A stretch of DNA of 64,000 nucleotides. It comes from Brumimicrobium salinarum. Lineage in GTDB: Bacteria > Bacteroidota > Bacteroidia > Flavobacteriales_D > Crocinitomicaceae. This document shows positions 27,589 through 36,564 of this stretch, one piece after another; the first letter of the stretch is position 1; the number at the start of each line of letters is the position of its first letter. The position numbers were made by a program, and so were the translations under genes. The stretch lies in the NCBI RefSeq assembly GCF_002844555.1, contig NZ_PJNI01000001.1:62001-126000 (forward strand), written 5' to 3'. The notes under the pieces are model-generated. The model saw nothing but the letters and a program-made list of their open reading frames with translations, made no database searches and was not told the DNA's origin.

Positions 27589-28404
27589 TTATTTTGGAGT
27601 TGTAGGTTTTTTCTTGAATGAAAAAGCATAGGTTAATCCTAATTGAACATCTAGCATATGTGAGTTTATGTTTTCATTTGGAATTGTTTTGAGTTTGTCA
27701 TAAACATTATCATTTTCTTTCCATTCTGCATATTTCACCTTCATTATACGAAAGTCATAGCCCAGTGCAATATTTAAGTTTAAATTTTTAATTAGTTTAA
27801 TATCGACTCCACCAAGAAAATTAATTACTAAAGGTGTAGAATAATAAAAATGAGAATAATAATAATCAACTGCTGGATCTTCTCCACCTGGGGTTGGATC
27901 GATATAGCTAAAGCTAGGTTCAACTTTTGGAAAATACTCATTAAATACGAGAAGTCCATTTTTATAATTAGAATAAACTTCAGATAAAACAGCGATTTTC
28001 AAAAATGGTCTTACTTTTTTGTTATGTTCTCGAAAAATATATTTTGATGAAGCACCTATCAAATGAATTCGTTGAAGTGATTTATAAGGTCTTATCTTAT
28101 TTCCTTTTGAATCAAAATGTTCTGTTTTCTGATTTTCATAATCAATAGAAATACTGTCAAAAGGATAGGAATAGGTTACATTGGATGAGAATTGATATGC
28201 AAAAGATATAATAAAGTCTCCGTTTTTATTATTATTTAACTTCGTTCCTATATCAAAGTTAAAACCACCATAAACCTGAGCTGCCTTGTTACTTATTATC
28301 TCCTTTGAAAATGAACCTGAAACATCAACAATAATGGATGGTTTTTCTTGAGAAAAACTTAATATATATAGACTTACAAAAAACAAAGTGAGACGATTTT
28401 TCAT
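27589..28404 (-). CDS. outer-membrane beta-barrel protein (module copy 3)
   Basis: The 271-residue protein has a signal peptide (ending LSFSQ) and a barrel of the same family, more divergent than copies 1 and 2 but sharing the C-terminal KYAEW and FSFKKK end pattern. Its start overlaps by ATGA the stop of a short T9SS-tail remnant. Function unknown. Confidence 0.72.
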   Translation of the reverse strand: MKNRLTLFFVSLYILSFSQEKPSIIVDVSGSFSKEIISNKAAQVYGGFNFDIGTKLNNNKNGDFIISFAYQFSSNVTYSYPFDSISIDYENQKTEHFDSKGNKIRPYKSLQRIHLIGASSKYIFREHNKKVRPFLKIAVLSEVYSNYKNGLLVFNEYFPKVEPSFSYIDPTPGGEDPAVDYYYSHFYYSTPLVINFLGGVDIKLIKNLNLNIALGYDFRIMKVKYAEWKENDNVYDKLKTIPNENINSHMLDVQLGLTYAFSFKKKPTTPK

Positions 28405-28517
28405 TTTTTTATAATTTTAAAGGTTTGAGATTGGTTACGAAGAGTTCCAATATACATCCCATTTGAAAGGTTTGTTGAGATCTTAGTTTCTCTCTTTTTA
28501 AATATTATGTTTTCCGA
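28401..28517 (-). pseudogene. T9SS tail remnant (module copy 3)
   Basis: About 38 codons on the minus strand read KKRETKISTNLSNGMYIGTL and end QTFKIIKK with TGA overlapping the next ATG. This is the last part of a T9SS type A tail. The rest of the gene is missing; the preceding barrel gene's stop lies just beyond. Confidence 0.6.
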
Positions 28518-28536
28518 TTATTTTATAGTGTTGTGT

Positions 28537-29229
28537 TTATATTTTTTCTTTTTTCTTAAATGAAAAAGCGTAGCTTAAGCCTAACCTCGGATTTACATAA
28601 GAAAACATCATAGATTTTACTGGTGTACCTTTAAGTATTTCACGATAATCTTCATGATCTTCCCATTCTAAATATTTATATTTTAATTTTTGTAATGCTA
28701 ATCCAACGGAAAGGTTGAGATGTAAATCCTTCATTAAACGAAAATCGCAACCAACCGAGAAACTTCCTAAAAATGGCATTGATTGGTAAAACCCCGAACT
28801 ATTAAAAGAAGAAATATTATTACCAGCTGAAGTATGAATATGACTATCATTTGTTAAAAAACTATCTTCCCCTAAAAAACCTCCTTTATAATTTGTTGCT
28901 ACCTCAGTAATTACAGATACACCAAAATAGGGTCTTACTTTTTTTTGATTTTTTAAGAAGTGATATTCAAATGCACCTCCTAAAAAGTGTCCTCTATATA
29001 AAAAACTAGTATTGAAACCATAAGTGAAATAAAGATATATATCACCGTTTTTTTTTTGAAAATCGGCTCCTAGTTCTAATGTTGTTGAGTTAATCAGCGA
29101 GCCGTGGTTTGAGAATAAATCCATATAAATAGTTTGTGAAACTTGCACAGTCAGTTTTGTTTCTTCGTTTTGAGAAAAGGCTAAGAATGGTGTAATCATG
29201 CAATAGCCTAGTATTTTCATTGATTTCAT
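28537..29229 (-). CDS. outer-membrane beta-barrel protein (module copy 4)
   Basis: The 230-residue family member has a signal peptide (ending LAFSQ) and the conserved segments GGAFEYHFLKNQKKVRPYFG and LKYKYLEW. It is shorter in its extracellular-loop regions than copies 1-3. Overlaps the upstream T9SS-tailed gene by ATGA. Confidence 0.74.
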   Translation of the reverse strand: MKSMKILGYCMITPFLAFSQNEETKLTVQVSQTIYMDLFSNHGSLINSTTLELGADFQKKNGDIYLYFTYGFNTSFLYRGHFLGGAFEYHFLKNQKKVRPYFGVSVITEVATNYKGGFLGEDSFLTNDSHIHTSAGNNISSFNSSGFYQSMPFLGSFSVGCDFRLMKDLHLNLSVGLALQKLKYKYLEWEDHEDYREILKGTPVKSMMFSYVNPRLGLSYAFSFKKKEKI

Positions 29230-30006
29230 TGTTTTATTATCTTATGTGTGATATTTTGATCTATAAAAGTGATGAGAAATATTCCACTATTTAAATATGT
29301 AGTATTAATATTTGTAATACCTTGTTCATTATTGTAATTGCCTATAATTTTTCCTTCAATTGACTTTATGACCATTTGATCTTTTTGAGGACTTTGGGTT
29401 GATAAGTAATTACGAAATGGATTAGGATAGATATTTAAAAGCGTTAGATTTAATGTATAAATCAACTTCGTCTAACTTTAACAATGGATATTGATCCTCA
29501 AATACAAAATCAGGCCAATTCCTACCATCGACAATCACCTCTCTTGTGTGGGTTATACCATCCACTCCGTTAACGTAAAAAATATCTTGAGTCCCATTAC
29601 TCAATCTTAAATCTCCATTTGCTTTCAGTAAAAAAACTGTTTTCTGAAAATTGGTTTGTGGGTTTAAAACGCCAGCATGTATTAATGAAGATGATGATGA
29701 TGGAGTACCAAAATGATTAATGCTTAGCTTCCCGGCAAACCGGTTTTCCTGCCCAATCACTAAAGAGTGGGTTAAGGTTGACCCGTTAATAATCGTATTT
29801 CCTTTAACATGCAATCTTTCTTTTGGATTTTGTGTTCCTAGCCCCAAACGAACATTGCAGTTTTGAGAACCAGAAGTTACTATTTTTTTATTTCCATACA
29901 CCCAAGAAGGAGTATAAGGCTCGGGACAAGCTATTTGCCCTAAACCTGGTCGAACAATTATCTGAGCGTGAAAAGTGTTACTTATATATAAAAATGCGAA
30001 AACCAT
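29226..30006 (-). pseudogene. T9SS-tailed secreted protein with internal deletion (module copy 4)
   Basis: The upstream frame (29422-30006) starts with a signal peptide (FLYISNTFHAQ) and a tail-fibre-like body (LGLGTQNPKERLHVKG, DGRNWPDFVFEDQYP, LKLDEVDLYIK). It loses frame at about 29440 and the T9SS tail (NIYPNPFRNYLSTQSPQ, KIIKQ) is in another frame. Related proteins have roughly 50-60 residues (IKxNGHLPxxP and a coiled coil) between these points, so an internal deletion that also shifted the frame is the simplest reading. The body could still be made without its secretion tail. Confidence 0.62.
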
Positions 30007-30577
30007 AATAAGTTTACCGCTTAATCTCGCTAAACAATTTTTGTTTATAAAAATTGATGTGTGATGTGTGCATAATCAGTAGTAGTTAAAATTCTAGTTA
30101 AATATAGTTATTTAAAAATACTTATCAATTTTTTAACAACGTTTTTTTTCTAAACCGCCTTATTTGAGCTGCATCAAAGGCTCGAATTGAAGTAACAAAA
30201 ACAGTCAGCAATACTTAGCCTGACTTATTTAATAGTCTAATCCAAAAATCTGGTAGCGAATGAAAATCATTATTTTAACTGTATTTTAAAAAAATTCAAG
30301 AACCTTATTTTGGAGACTTAGCCCGCTTTATTCACCAATCTTGATTCTTAAAAACACAATTTATTAATAATCAGATGTTTAAAAGTGCTCTATACGATTT
30401 CAAAGAAACCCAAATTTGGGTATCGATAATTTGGAAGATTCAAAATTAAATTAGCTGCGCTGAGACTTCGTGTTCATGGATAAAGCGGGTTAGGCTGATG
30501 AAAGATTTTTATTTATACGTCGTCACAAGCCATTTAAAATAACAATCAAATACAAACCTAGCTATTTAACGCATTAA

Positions 30578-30611
30578 AAAAACGAGTGAACAAAAATGCC
30601 CACTCGTTTTT
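30578..30611. terminator. hairpin with flanking A/T runs, possible bidirectional terminator
   Basis: AAAAACGAGTG (30578-30588) pairs with CACTCGTTTTT (30601-30611) around a 12-base loop. A/T runs on both sides would give a U-tail in either direction. The transcription unit it ends is not obvious. Confidence 0.5.
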
Positions 30612-30777
30612 AATTTTAGGGTTACCCATTTAAATCATAGTTTGTAATTGCCAATTTACGTCCCATCCAAATCCAACATTTTATATTGATAGTCAGAACC
30701 TTGGTTTCTTATTGTTAATTAGGATAAATCAAAATAGATCCTTCGCAAAATAAAAAATTGATTTTTTTATTTTCACA

Positions 30778-30898
30778 TCAGGATGACAGACCTAATAGTG
30801 GTAGGAGGCAAAAATCAGGGGTTGGAAGTGATGGCGCAAGGCGCCATCACTTCCATACCCTGATTTTTGATTGCCCTCCCTTGAAACTGTCATCCTGA
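30778..30898. repeat. nested palindromic element
   Basis: An outer 12-base perfect inverted repeat (TCAGGATGACAG at 30778-30789, complement at 30887-30898) encloses a 28-base inverted repeat (30810-30837 with 30841-30868, two mismatches, 3-base loop). Read as RNA this is one long, very stable hairpin. The flank (GTCATCCTGAACCTTGGAAAA) resembles text near 10235, so related elements may be dispersed in the genome. Confidence 0.75.
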
Positions 30899-31052
30899 AC
30901 CTTGGAAAATTTTTAATTTTCTAAGGGAAGAACCTATTCTAATCTATTCACTATCAAAGCCTTTTACAATAAATGGTAAATAGATTTAAACGAAATTGCT
31001 TATTGCGATTTAAATGGGTTACCCATTTAATTTATCTAAACCATTAATAACG

Positions 31053-31582
31053 TTAAACCTTCATTCCTTTAACAACTCTGTCTTTACGTTGGTTTTTCTT
31101 CCAGTTTTTAAGTTTTACCATAAGGTAAGCCGCAGAACTTCCACGTACTGCATAATACACTGAACCACCGTAATCTAATTCGCCTTTTCCGTTGTTCCAT
31201 TGCGCAACAAGATAATAACGTCCATTCGAGATATTTCTTCTTTCTGCAAAACGTAAAACTCGTCCCCCGCCCAATTCAAAGCGAATTTGAACTGTTCCAT
31301 CGTCTTCTAATTTTTCAAATACACATGGTCGATTAGCGGGAATAACAATTCGCTCAGATGTAGACCTTTCAGATTTTACTAACTCACCAGAACTTCCAGT
31401 GGTTGCCATTTGTTGCTGTTCATCACTACGCTCAAGAATAATGGTTTCTGAGGTATAAAACTGAACTTTTTTCATCTTTTCTGGAGTAAGATCAAAATCG
31501 GCTTTTATTTTTTTGTGTAAGGCACTTTGGTTGCACAACTGCCCATTAATATAATCGTTAATAAAGCAAATAATATTCTCAT
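31053..31582 (-). CDS. hypothetical lipoprotein, frame broken by A7 run
   Basis: The ATG at 31582 gives a lipoprotein signal (MRILFALLTIILMGSCATK) followed by VPYTKK and a TAA, directly after seven A (31508-31514 on the plus strand as T). In the next frame the protein continues KADFDLTPEKMKKVQFYTSE to a basic C-terminus (KGMKV), a pattern I recall for intact Bacteroidota lipoproteins. The bases around the shift read xxA AAA AAA TAA, an in-phase -1 slippery heptamer. Either A8 in reality, slippage, or loss of function. The downstream frame alone has no usable signal peptide. Confidence 0.68.
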
Positions 31583-31640
31583 TGTATTTATTTTTACATA
31601 TTAGACTACGAAAATAAGAACAAAAAATATTCCATAACAA

Positions 31641-32627
31641 TTAATTGACTAATAAATTACAACCGCGCAAATCACTTTGATCAAATCTGCCTAAGATTTT
31701 AAACCTTTTTCCTGCTTCAACCCCAAGATCATCGGTGGAAATAAAAGAACAACTGTATAAATTTGCCAAGTCAATTACATTTACGCCTCCTGTTTTTTCA
31801 TTTGCTAAAAAATGAAAGGGATCATTCACATCACGTATCATTATTTTCATCCAGTTGGGAGGTCTAAAAAACTCACTTCCATCCGTATATCCCTGAGAAA
31901 GAAGTTCTGTCATTCCATATTCTGAAAATATTTTAGATACATTTAAACCTTTTTTTAATTCTTCATGTAATTCTGAACGTATCATTTCTTTTCTACGGCC
32001 TTTCATCCCTCCTGTTTCAATAATCTTAACACCGGATAAATCGATATTTTTTTCTGCAAAATCCAATAACGCATAAGAAACACCAAACAATACGATTGTT
32101 TTGTCTTGCGTTTTTGCTTTCTGAATTGCCTCAATCAATGCTTTAGGATTGGATAAATAAAATCCAGATAAGGAATGCTGAGTGGCACGAATGAGAAAAT
32201 CGACCATGTACACTAAGGAAGATTCACCTTGTTCGATGTAGTTGGGTAATAAAGCAAAAATAATTGCATTTTCTGGCGGAACAATTTGCTGTGAAAAAGT
32301 TGGTAAAAATGAACGTTCATAAAGTTCAGTACTTGGAATATGATGTTCGCTTCGTTTATTTAAGGTAGTTCCTGAGCTCTTAAACACTAAGTTTGTTTTC
32401 TTTCTATATTCATCTGAAAGAACGGTGTGGGTTTTAAAAAACGATATGGGTAAAAATGGAATTTCTTTATAATCTTTTGGATCAGTTCGATTTAGTAGAT
32501 TACAAAACTCACGATAAACCCGTACATGCTTAAATTGATATTGAAATACTGATATAGCGGCTGTATTAAATTCTTCTTCTGACTGAATAGAAAATATAGA
32601 ATCGATAAGCTGTTGTTCTTTTGCCAA
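31641..32627 (-). CDS. LuxE/PaaK-like acyl-protein synthetase family protein
   Basis: The 328-residue member of the acyl-adenylate superfamily branch includes LuxE (acyl-protein synthetase) and PaaK. The phosphate loop is seen as FKSSGTTLNKRS, with EIPFLPISFFKTH before it, and later GGMKGRRKE, FSEYGMTELLSQGY and ISTDDLGVE. It activates a carboxylate with ATP; in related Bacteroidota clusters it is linked to lipid or surface-polymer synthesis, but there is no such cluster here. The start is TTG, since a stop lies upstream and no ATG is near. A short leader with a terminator-like hairpin precedes it. Confidence 0.85.
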   Translation of the reverse strand: MAKEQQLIDSIFSIQSEEEFNTAAISVFQYQFKHVRVYREFCNLLNRTDPKDYKEIPFLPISFFKTHTVLSDEYRKKTNLVFKSSGTTLNKRSEHHIPSTELYERSFLPTFSQQIVPPENAIIFALLPNYIEQGESSLVYMVDFLIRATQHSLSGFYLSNPKALIEAIQKAKTQDKTIVLFGVSYALLDFAEKNIDLSGVKIIETGGMKGRRKEMIRSELHEELKKGLNVSKIFSEYGMTELLSQGYTDGSEFFRPPNWMKIMIRDVNDPFHFLANEKTGGVNVIDLANLYSCSFISTDDLGVEAGKRFKILGRFDQSDLRGCNLLVN

Positions 32628-32668
32628 AATATAATTTTAAAATACAAATAAAAAGTGCTTAAAAAGAA

Positions 32669-32700
32669 TAAGAGCCTAGAACGGGAGTTCTAAGCTCTTA
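32669..32700 (-). terminator. hairpin in the leader of the LuxE-like gene
   Basis: TAAGAGCCTAGAAC (32669-32682) and GTTCTAAGCTCTTA (32687-32700) form a 14-bp stem with one non-Watson-Crick position. On the minus strand it is followed by TTCTTTTTAAG. It lies between a consensus -7 element (32735-32742) and the start codon at 32627, so it could stop transcription early or end a ~60-nt RNA. Confidence 0.55.
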
Positions 32701-32734
32701 TCACACTAATCAACCTAACCTACTACTACTGCCA

Positions 32735-32742
32735 CAAAGATA
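32735..32742 (-). promoter_or_regulatory. -7 promoter element before the LuxE-like gene
   Basis: On the minus strand this reads TATCTTTG (consensus TAnnTTTG), 108 bases before the start codon. The transcript would begin with a GTAGTAGTAGGTTAGGTTG segment and run straight into the 32669-32700 hairpin. Confidence 0.55.
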
Positions 32743-33179
32743 CACAAATTATCTGTATTGAAAATAAAAATTGAAGAAAAATTTAAAACCAAAAGTCAAC
32801 CCACATAATAATGTAGGCATGCATAACACTTTATATTAAGGCAGGGTAAACACAAACATAACCCTTTATATTCAAAGCTTTCACATGATTAAATACTTTC
32901 AAATATTAAAGGTGAAAATCAAAAAATAACGCAGAATTCAAGGTTTAGCTTTCCAATATTTAGTGATTTTAAGACATAAAAAACATCAAATGTTAGATTA
33001 ATTATCAAGCAATCGACTTAATGGACGTTGCGTCTTAAATCATGAATGAGTTTGTCGGCTCTTATTTCAAATTTAACGTCTTGAAATCGGGTTATCATTC
33101 GTAAAAAAATATAATTCTATGAGAATGTAGAATTGAATTGGTCAATTATCATTAAATTTATCGTTTATAATATAGATCG
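32743..33179. other. non-coding region, no gene seen
   Basis: This AT-rich stretch lies between divergent promoters. I see no gene, only an AT-rich stretch (TATAATATAG) just before the PBP start. The text around 33020-33080 is less AT-rich but has no clear structure. Confidence 0.4.
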
Positions 33180-35705
33180 ATGTCAAAAAAAGGAAAAAAG
33201 GAAAAACCACGTTTTAAGAAATCAGTATCTTCTATTTTGATAATTCTGTTGTGGATAATTGGTTTAATACCACTCTTTTTCATTCTTTATTTACGTTATG
33301 TGCAAACTGAAGATGAAGCTTTACCATCCGTGTCTATGTTAGAAAATCAAGAGGAATTATTGGCAACAACGATTTATGCAGATGATGGTGTAACATCAAT
33401 AGGAAAGTATTGGAAGGTGAATCGAACAAGCGTACCTTATAATGAAATTTCTCCTCATGTTATTTCAGCTTTGATATCTACAGAAGACGAACGTTTTGAA
33501 AACCATTCAGGTATTGATGCCAAAGCAGTTGGTAGAGCGTTAGCAAACATGGGAGAAGCCGGAGGTGCATCTACTATAACGCAGCAGCTTGCAAAACTTA
33601 TTTTCACTTTAAAGGAAAGGGCCGAACGTAAAAAAGCACAACAGGAAAATGCAGGTCCCACTGCTGAAGAGGTGCGTTTACAAGAAATGGGACGTATTGA
33701 ACGTCGTTTATATGAAAAAGTTAAAGAGAACGTCATTGCATTGCGTTTAGAAAAAAGATACACCAAAAAAGAAATTCTAACCATGTATCTTAATCAATTT
33801 GACTTTTTGTACAACGCTGTTGGTATTTCAAGTGCTTCAAAAGTGTACTTTAATAAAAAAGCATCAGAACTAAGTCCAGAAGAAGCAGCTATATTGGTGG
33901 GAATGTGTAAAAACCCTGGTTTGTACAATCCGTATGGATTTACTGTCAAAAACTATGTTGACCGAATTGCCAGAAACAAAAACATTTCTAAAGATAAGGT
34001 AACCCAAGCGGAAATTGCTGCGGAAAGGGCGGAAGATTCTTTACGTGCAATCTCACGTAGAAACGTTGTACTATATAAATGGTATGAAAATTCAGCTAAA
34101 AACAATCCTGCGCTTACGAGTACAATTTCAAAAGCGGAATATGATAGTTTGAAACAATTACCAATCATTACCGATTATCAAACAGTTGACCACAAAGAAG
34201 GGCTCGCACCTTACTTTAGAGAATCTCTAAGGTCTACTATTTCAGAAATTTTGAAAGAAAAACTCCCAAATGGAAAATTAAAATATAGAAAACCTAATGA
34301 TGAGCCTTATAGTATTTATGAAGATGGTCTGCGTATCTACACGACCATTAATACCGATATACAAAAACACGCTGAAAATGCGTTAAAGAAACACCTTGCG
34401 AAAAATCTTCAAGAACCTTTTACCAAAAACAATAAACGGACAGATAAATATCCTTTTGCCTACGACATCAAAGAAAGTGTTATAGAAAATTTGATGAATA
34501 GTGCTCGAAAACGATCTGAGCGGTATATCAAGGCAAAACTAAGAGATGTTTCAGAAGAAAAGATAATGAAAAGCTTCGAAAAGGAAGTCCCCATGAAAGT
34601 ATTTTCTTGGAATGGTGAAATTGATACGGTGATGACACCCAATGATTCTATACGCTATTACAAAAATATCATGCGTGCTGGATTGGTATCTGTTGAGCCA
34701 CAAACTGGTTTTATTAAAGCCTGGGTTGGAGGCCCGGATATTAATCATTTTGCTTATGATCATGTAGCACAAGGAAAACGACAAGTTGGTTCTACCATTA
34801 AACCCTTTATTTATTCTGCAGGAATGCAATTTGGTGTGATTACACCCTACGAAACTACACCAAACATTCCTTATTGCGTAGACGTTCAAACAGGAGCTCG
34901 ACCAGAAGACATGACACAATGGTGTCCTTCAAATTCAGGAACAGATATGGAAGGAGAGCCTGTTACCTTCGAGGAAGGGCTTGCCAATTCCATGAATAAT
35001 GTTACAGTAGCCGTAATGGCTAAAATGGGAGGCGTTGCTGGTCCAAGAGCGGTAGCAAAACTGATGCGTGATTTGAACATCAACGTTCGAGAAGAAGATG
35101 TTGTTCCTGCCATGTGTTTAGGTGTAATGGATTTATCGTTATTAGAAATGGTAGGTGCACAATCGGCGTTTGTCAATGCTGGAATATATACCAAACCTAC
35201 TTCTATTATTCGTATTGAGGATAGAAACGGAAATGTTATTTATGAGCATGAACCAGAAGCTAAAGAAGCGATGTCTGAAGAATTGGCCTTTGCTACATTA
35301 AGTATGATGCGAAAAGTTGTTTTATCTGGAACAGGCGCAAGTCTTCGCGGTACTTGGAGAGGTGACTGGGGTGGAATTACCCAACCAACTGCTGGTAAAA
35401 CAGGAACGACTCAAAACAACTCCGATGGTTGGTTTATGGGATTAACTCCTGATTTAGTTACGGGTGTTTGGGTAGGTGCTGAAGACATGGCTGTTCGTTT
35501 TCGTTCAATGAAATGGGGACAAGGAGCAAGAATGGCACTGCCTATTTATGGCTACATGATGCAAGAAGTGTATAAAGATCCGAATATTCACATTTCTACA
35601 GATGAATTTGAAGCACCTTATGGCTATGCAAATTCAATGTATAATTCAGAAAATAAAACCGAAACAAATGAAGATGACGAAGGTGGTCTTGATTTAGGTA
35701 TTTAA
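33180..35705 (+). CDS. mrcA: bifunctional penicillin-binding protein 1A (class A PBP)
   Basis: The 841-residue protein has an N-terminal cytoplasmic basic stretch and one membrane anchor (about 18-41). The GT51 glycosyltransferase domain follows ([38 protein letters not shown]). The transpeptidase domain has all three active-site motifs: STIKP (SxxK), SMN in ANSMNNVTV, and KTGTTQ. It polymerises and cross-links peptidoglycan from lipid II in the periplasm. A 60-70-residue insertion rich in charged residues lies between the domains. The end is acidic. Confidence 0.95.
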   Translation: MSKKGKKEKPRFKKSVSSILIILLWIIGLIPLFFILYLRYVQTEDEALPSVSMLENQEELLATTIYADDGVTSIGKYWKVNRTSVPYNEISPHVISALISTEDERFENHSGIDAKAVGRALANMGEAGGASTITQQLAKLIFTLKERAERKKAQQENAGPTAEEVRLQEMGRIERRLYEKVKENVIALRLEKRYTKKEILTMYLNQFDFLYNAVGISSASKVYFNKKASELSPEEAAILVGMCKNPGLYNPYGFTVKNYVDRIARNKNISKDKVTQAEIAAERAEDSLRAISRRNVVLYKWYENSAKNNPALTSTISKAEYDSLKQLPIITDYQTVDHKEGLAPYFRESLRSTISEILKEKLPNGKLKYRKPNDEPYSIYEDGLRIYTTINTDIQKHAENALKKHLAKNLQEPFTKNNKRTDKYPFAYDIKESVIENLMNSARKRSERYIKAKLRDVSEEKIMKSFEKEVPMKVFSWNGEIDTVMTPNDSIRYYKNIMRAGLVSVEPQTGFIKAWVGGPDINHFAYDHVAQGKRQVGSTIKPFIYSAGMQFGVITPYETTPNIPYCVDVQTGARPEDMTQWCPSNSGTDMEGEPVTFEEGLANSMNNVTVAVMAKMGGVAGPRAVAKLMRDLNINVREEDVVPAMCLGVMDLSLLEMVGAQSAFVNAGIYTKPTSIIRIEDRNGNVIYEHEPEAKEAMSEELAFATLSMMRKVVLSGTGASLRGTWRGDWGGITQPTAGKTGTTQNNSDGWFMGLTPDLVTGVWVGAEDMAVRFRSMKWGQGARMALPIYGYMMQEVYKDPNIHISTDEFEAPYGYANSMYNSENKTETNEDDEGGLDLGI

Positions 35706-35716
35706 ATAAAAATGAT

Positions 35717-36412
35717 ATGAGAAAGACGGTAAAGAATGTAGAAGAAGCCTGTGAGGGGATTACCTCTGGCATGACTTTAATGCTAGGAGGGTTTGGGTTA
35801 TGTGGAATTCCTGAAAACTCTATTGCAGAACTCGTTAAGAAAGAGGTTAAAGACCTAACATGCATTTCTAATAATGCCGGTGTCGATGACTTTGGATTGG
35901 GATTATTGTTGCAGAAAAAGCAAATTAAGAAAATGATCTCTTCGTATGTAGGTGAGAATGATGAATTTGAAAGACAAATGTTGTCTGGTGAATTAGAAGT
36001 TGATTTAATCCCACAAGGATCTTTGGCTGAGCGATGCAGAGCTGGAGGAGCTGGAATTCCAGCATTTTTCACACCTGCAGGCTATGGAACAGAGGTTGCC
36101 GAAGGCAAGGAAGTAAGGGAGTTTGATGGTAAACCTCATATTTTAGAATCGGCATTAACGGCAGATTTTGCAATTGTTAAGGCATGGAAAGGTGACACAG
36201 AAGGAAATTTGATTTATAAAGGAACTGCCAGAAACTTTAATCCGCTTATGGCTATGGCGGGTAAAATTACCATTGCGGAAGTCGAGGAAATTGTTCCTGC
36301 TGGTGAATTAGATCCAAACGAAATCCATACGCCAGGAATTTTTGTTCAAAGAATATTTCAAGGAGACAAATTCGAGAAAAGAATCGAACAATTAACCGTA
36401 AGAAAAAAGTAA
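35717..36412 (+). CDS. scoA: 3-oxoacid CoA-transferase subunit A
   Basis: The 231-residue protein belongs to the CoA-transferase family I, subunit [17 protein letters not shown] near the start, [29 protein letters not shown] and [22 protein letters not shown]. With subunit B it moves CoA from succinyl-CoA to acetoacetate or another 3-oxoacid. The catalytic Glu lies in subunit B, which is not encoded next to it: the following gene is on the other strand and unrelated. Starts 12 bases after the PBP gene, so it is probably co-transcribed. Confidence 0.9.
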   Translation: MRKTVKNVEEACEGITSGMTLMLGGFGLCGIPENSIAELVKKEVKDLTCISNNAGVDDFGLGLLLQKKQIKKMISSYVGENDEFERQMLSGELEVDLIPQGSLAERCRAGGAGIPAFFTPAGYGTEVAEGKEVREFDGKPHILESALTADFAIVKAWKGDTEGNLIYKGTARNFNPLMAMAGKITIAEVEEIVPAGELDPNEIHTPGIFVQRIFQGDKFEKRIEQLTVRKK

Positions 36413-36455
36413 TACACAAAATATAACCTGCTTTCAAACGGGTAGAAATAAAATT

Positions 36456-36510
36456 AAGGGTGGAAGTGTGAAGAATTACCGATCGGATTCATGACTTTCA
36501 CCCTTTTCAT
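36456..36510. terminator. terminator between convergent genes
   Basis: AAGGGTGGAAGT (36456-36467) pairs with ACTTTCACCCTT (36494-36505), 12 pairs with one G-U, followed by TTCATTTTC on the plus strand. It lies 44 bases after the CoA-transferase stop and before the convergent 36565 gene. Confidence 0.5.
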
Positions 36511-36564
36511 TTTCTCATCAGAATCATTCAGAAAACGCTACAAAACACCTATAGTAAAATTCAA

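Larger units (their letters stand above)
30007..31052. other. 1-kb non-coding region with palindromes and repeats
   Basis: No supported gene. Contents in order: a -7-like TATATTTA on the minus strand near 30100; degenerate repeat pieces (30230-30535) shared with 8 kb and 23 kb; an 11-bp hairpin at 30578-30611; a 15-base direct repeat GGGTTACCCATTTAA at 30619-30633 and 31016-31030; and between these copies a 121-base nested palindrome (30778-30898). Confidence 0.6.

Noticed and set aside
35596-36072. 158-residue minus-strand frame over the CoA-transferase gene
   Set aside because: Antisense shadow of a conserved enzyme gene.
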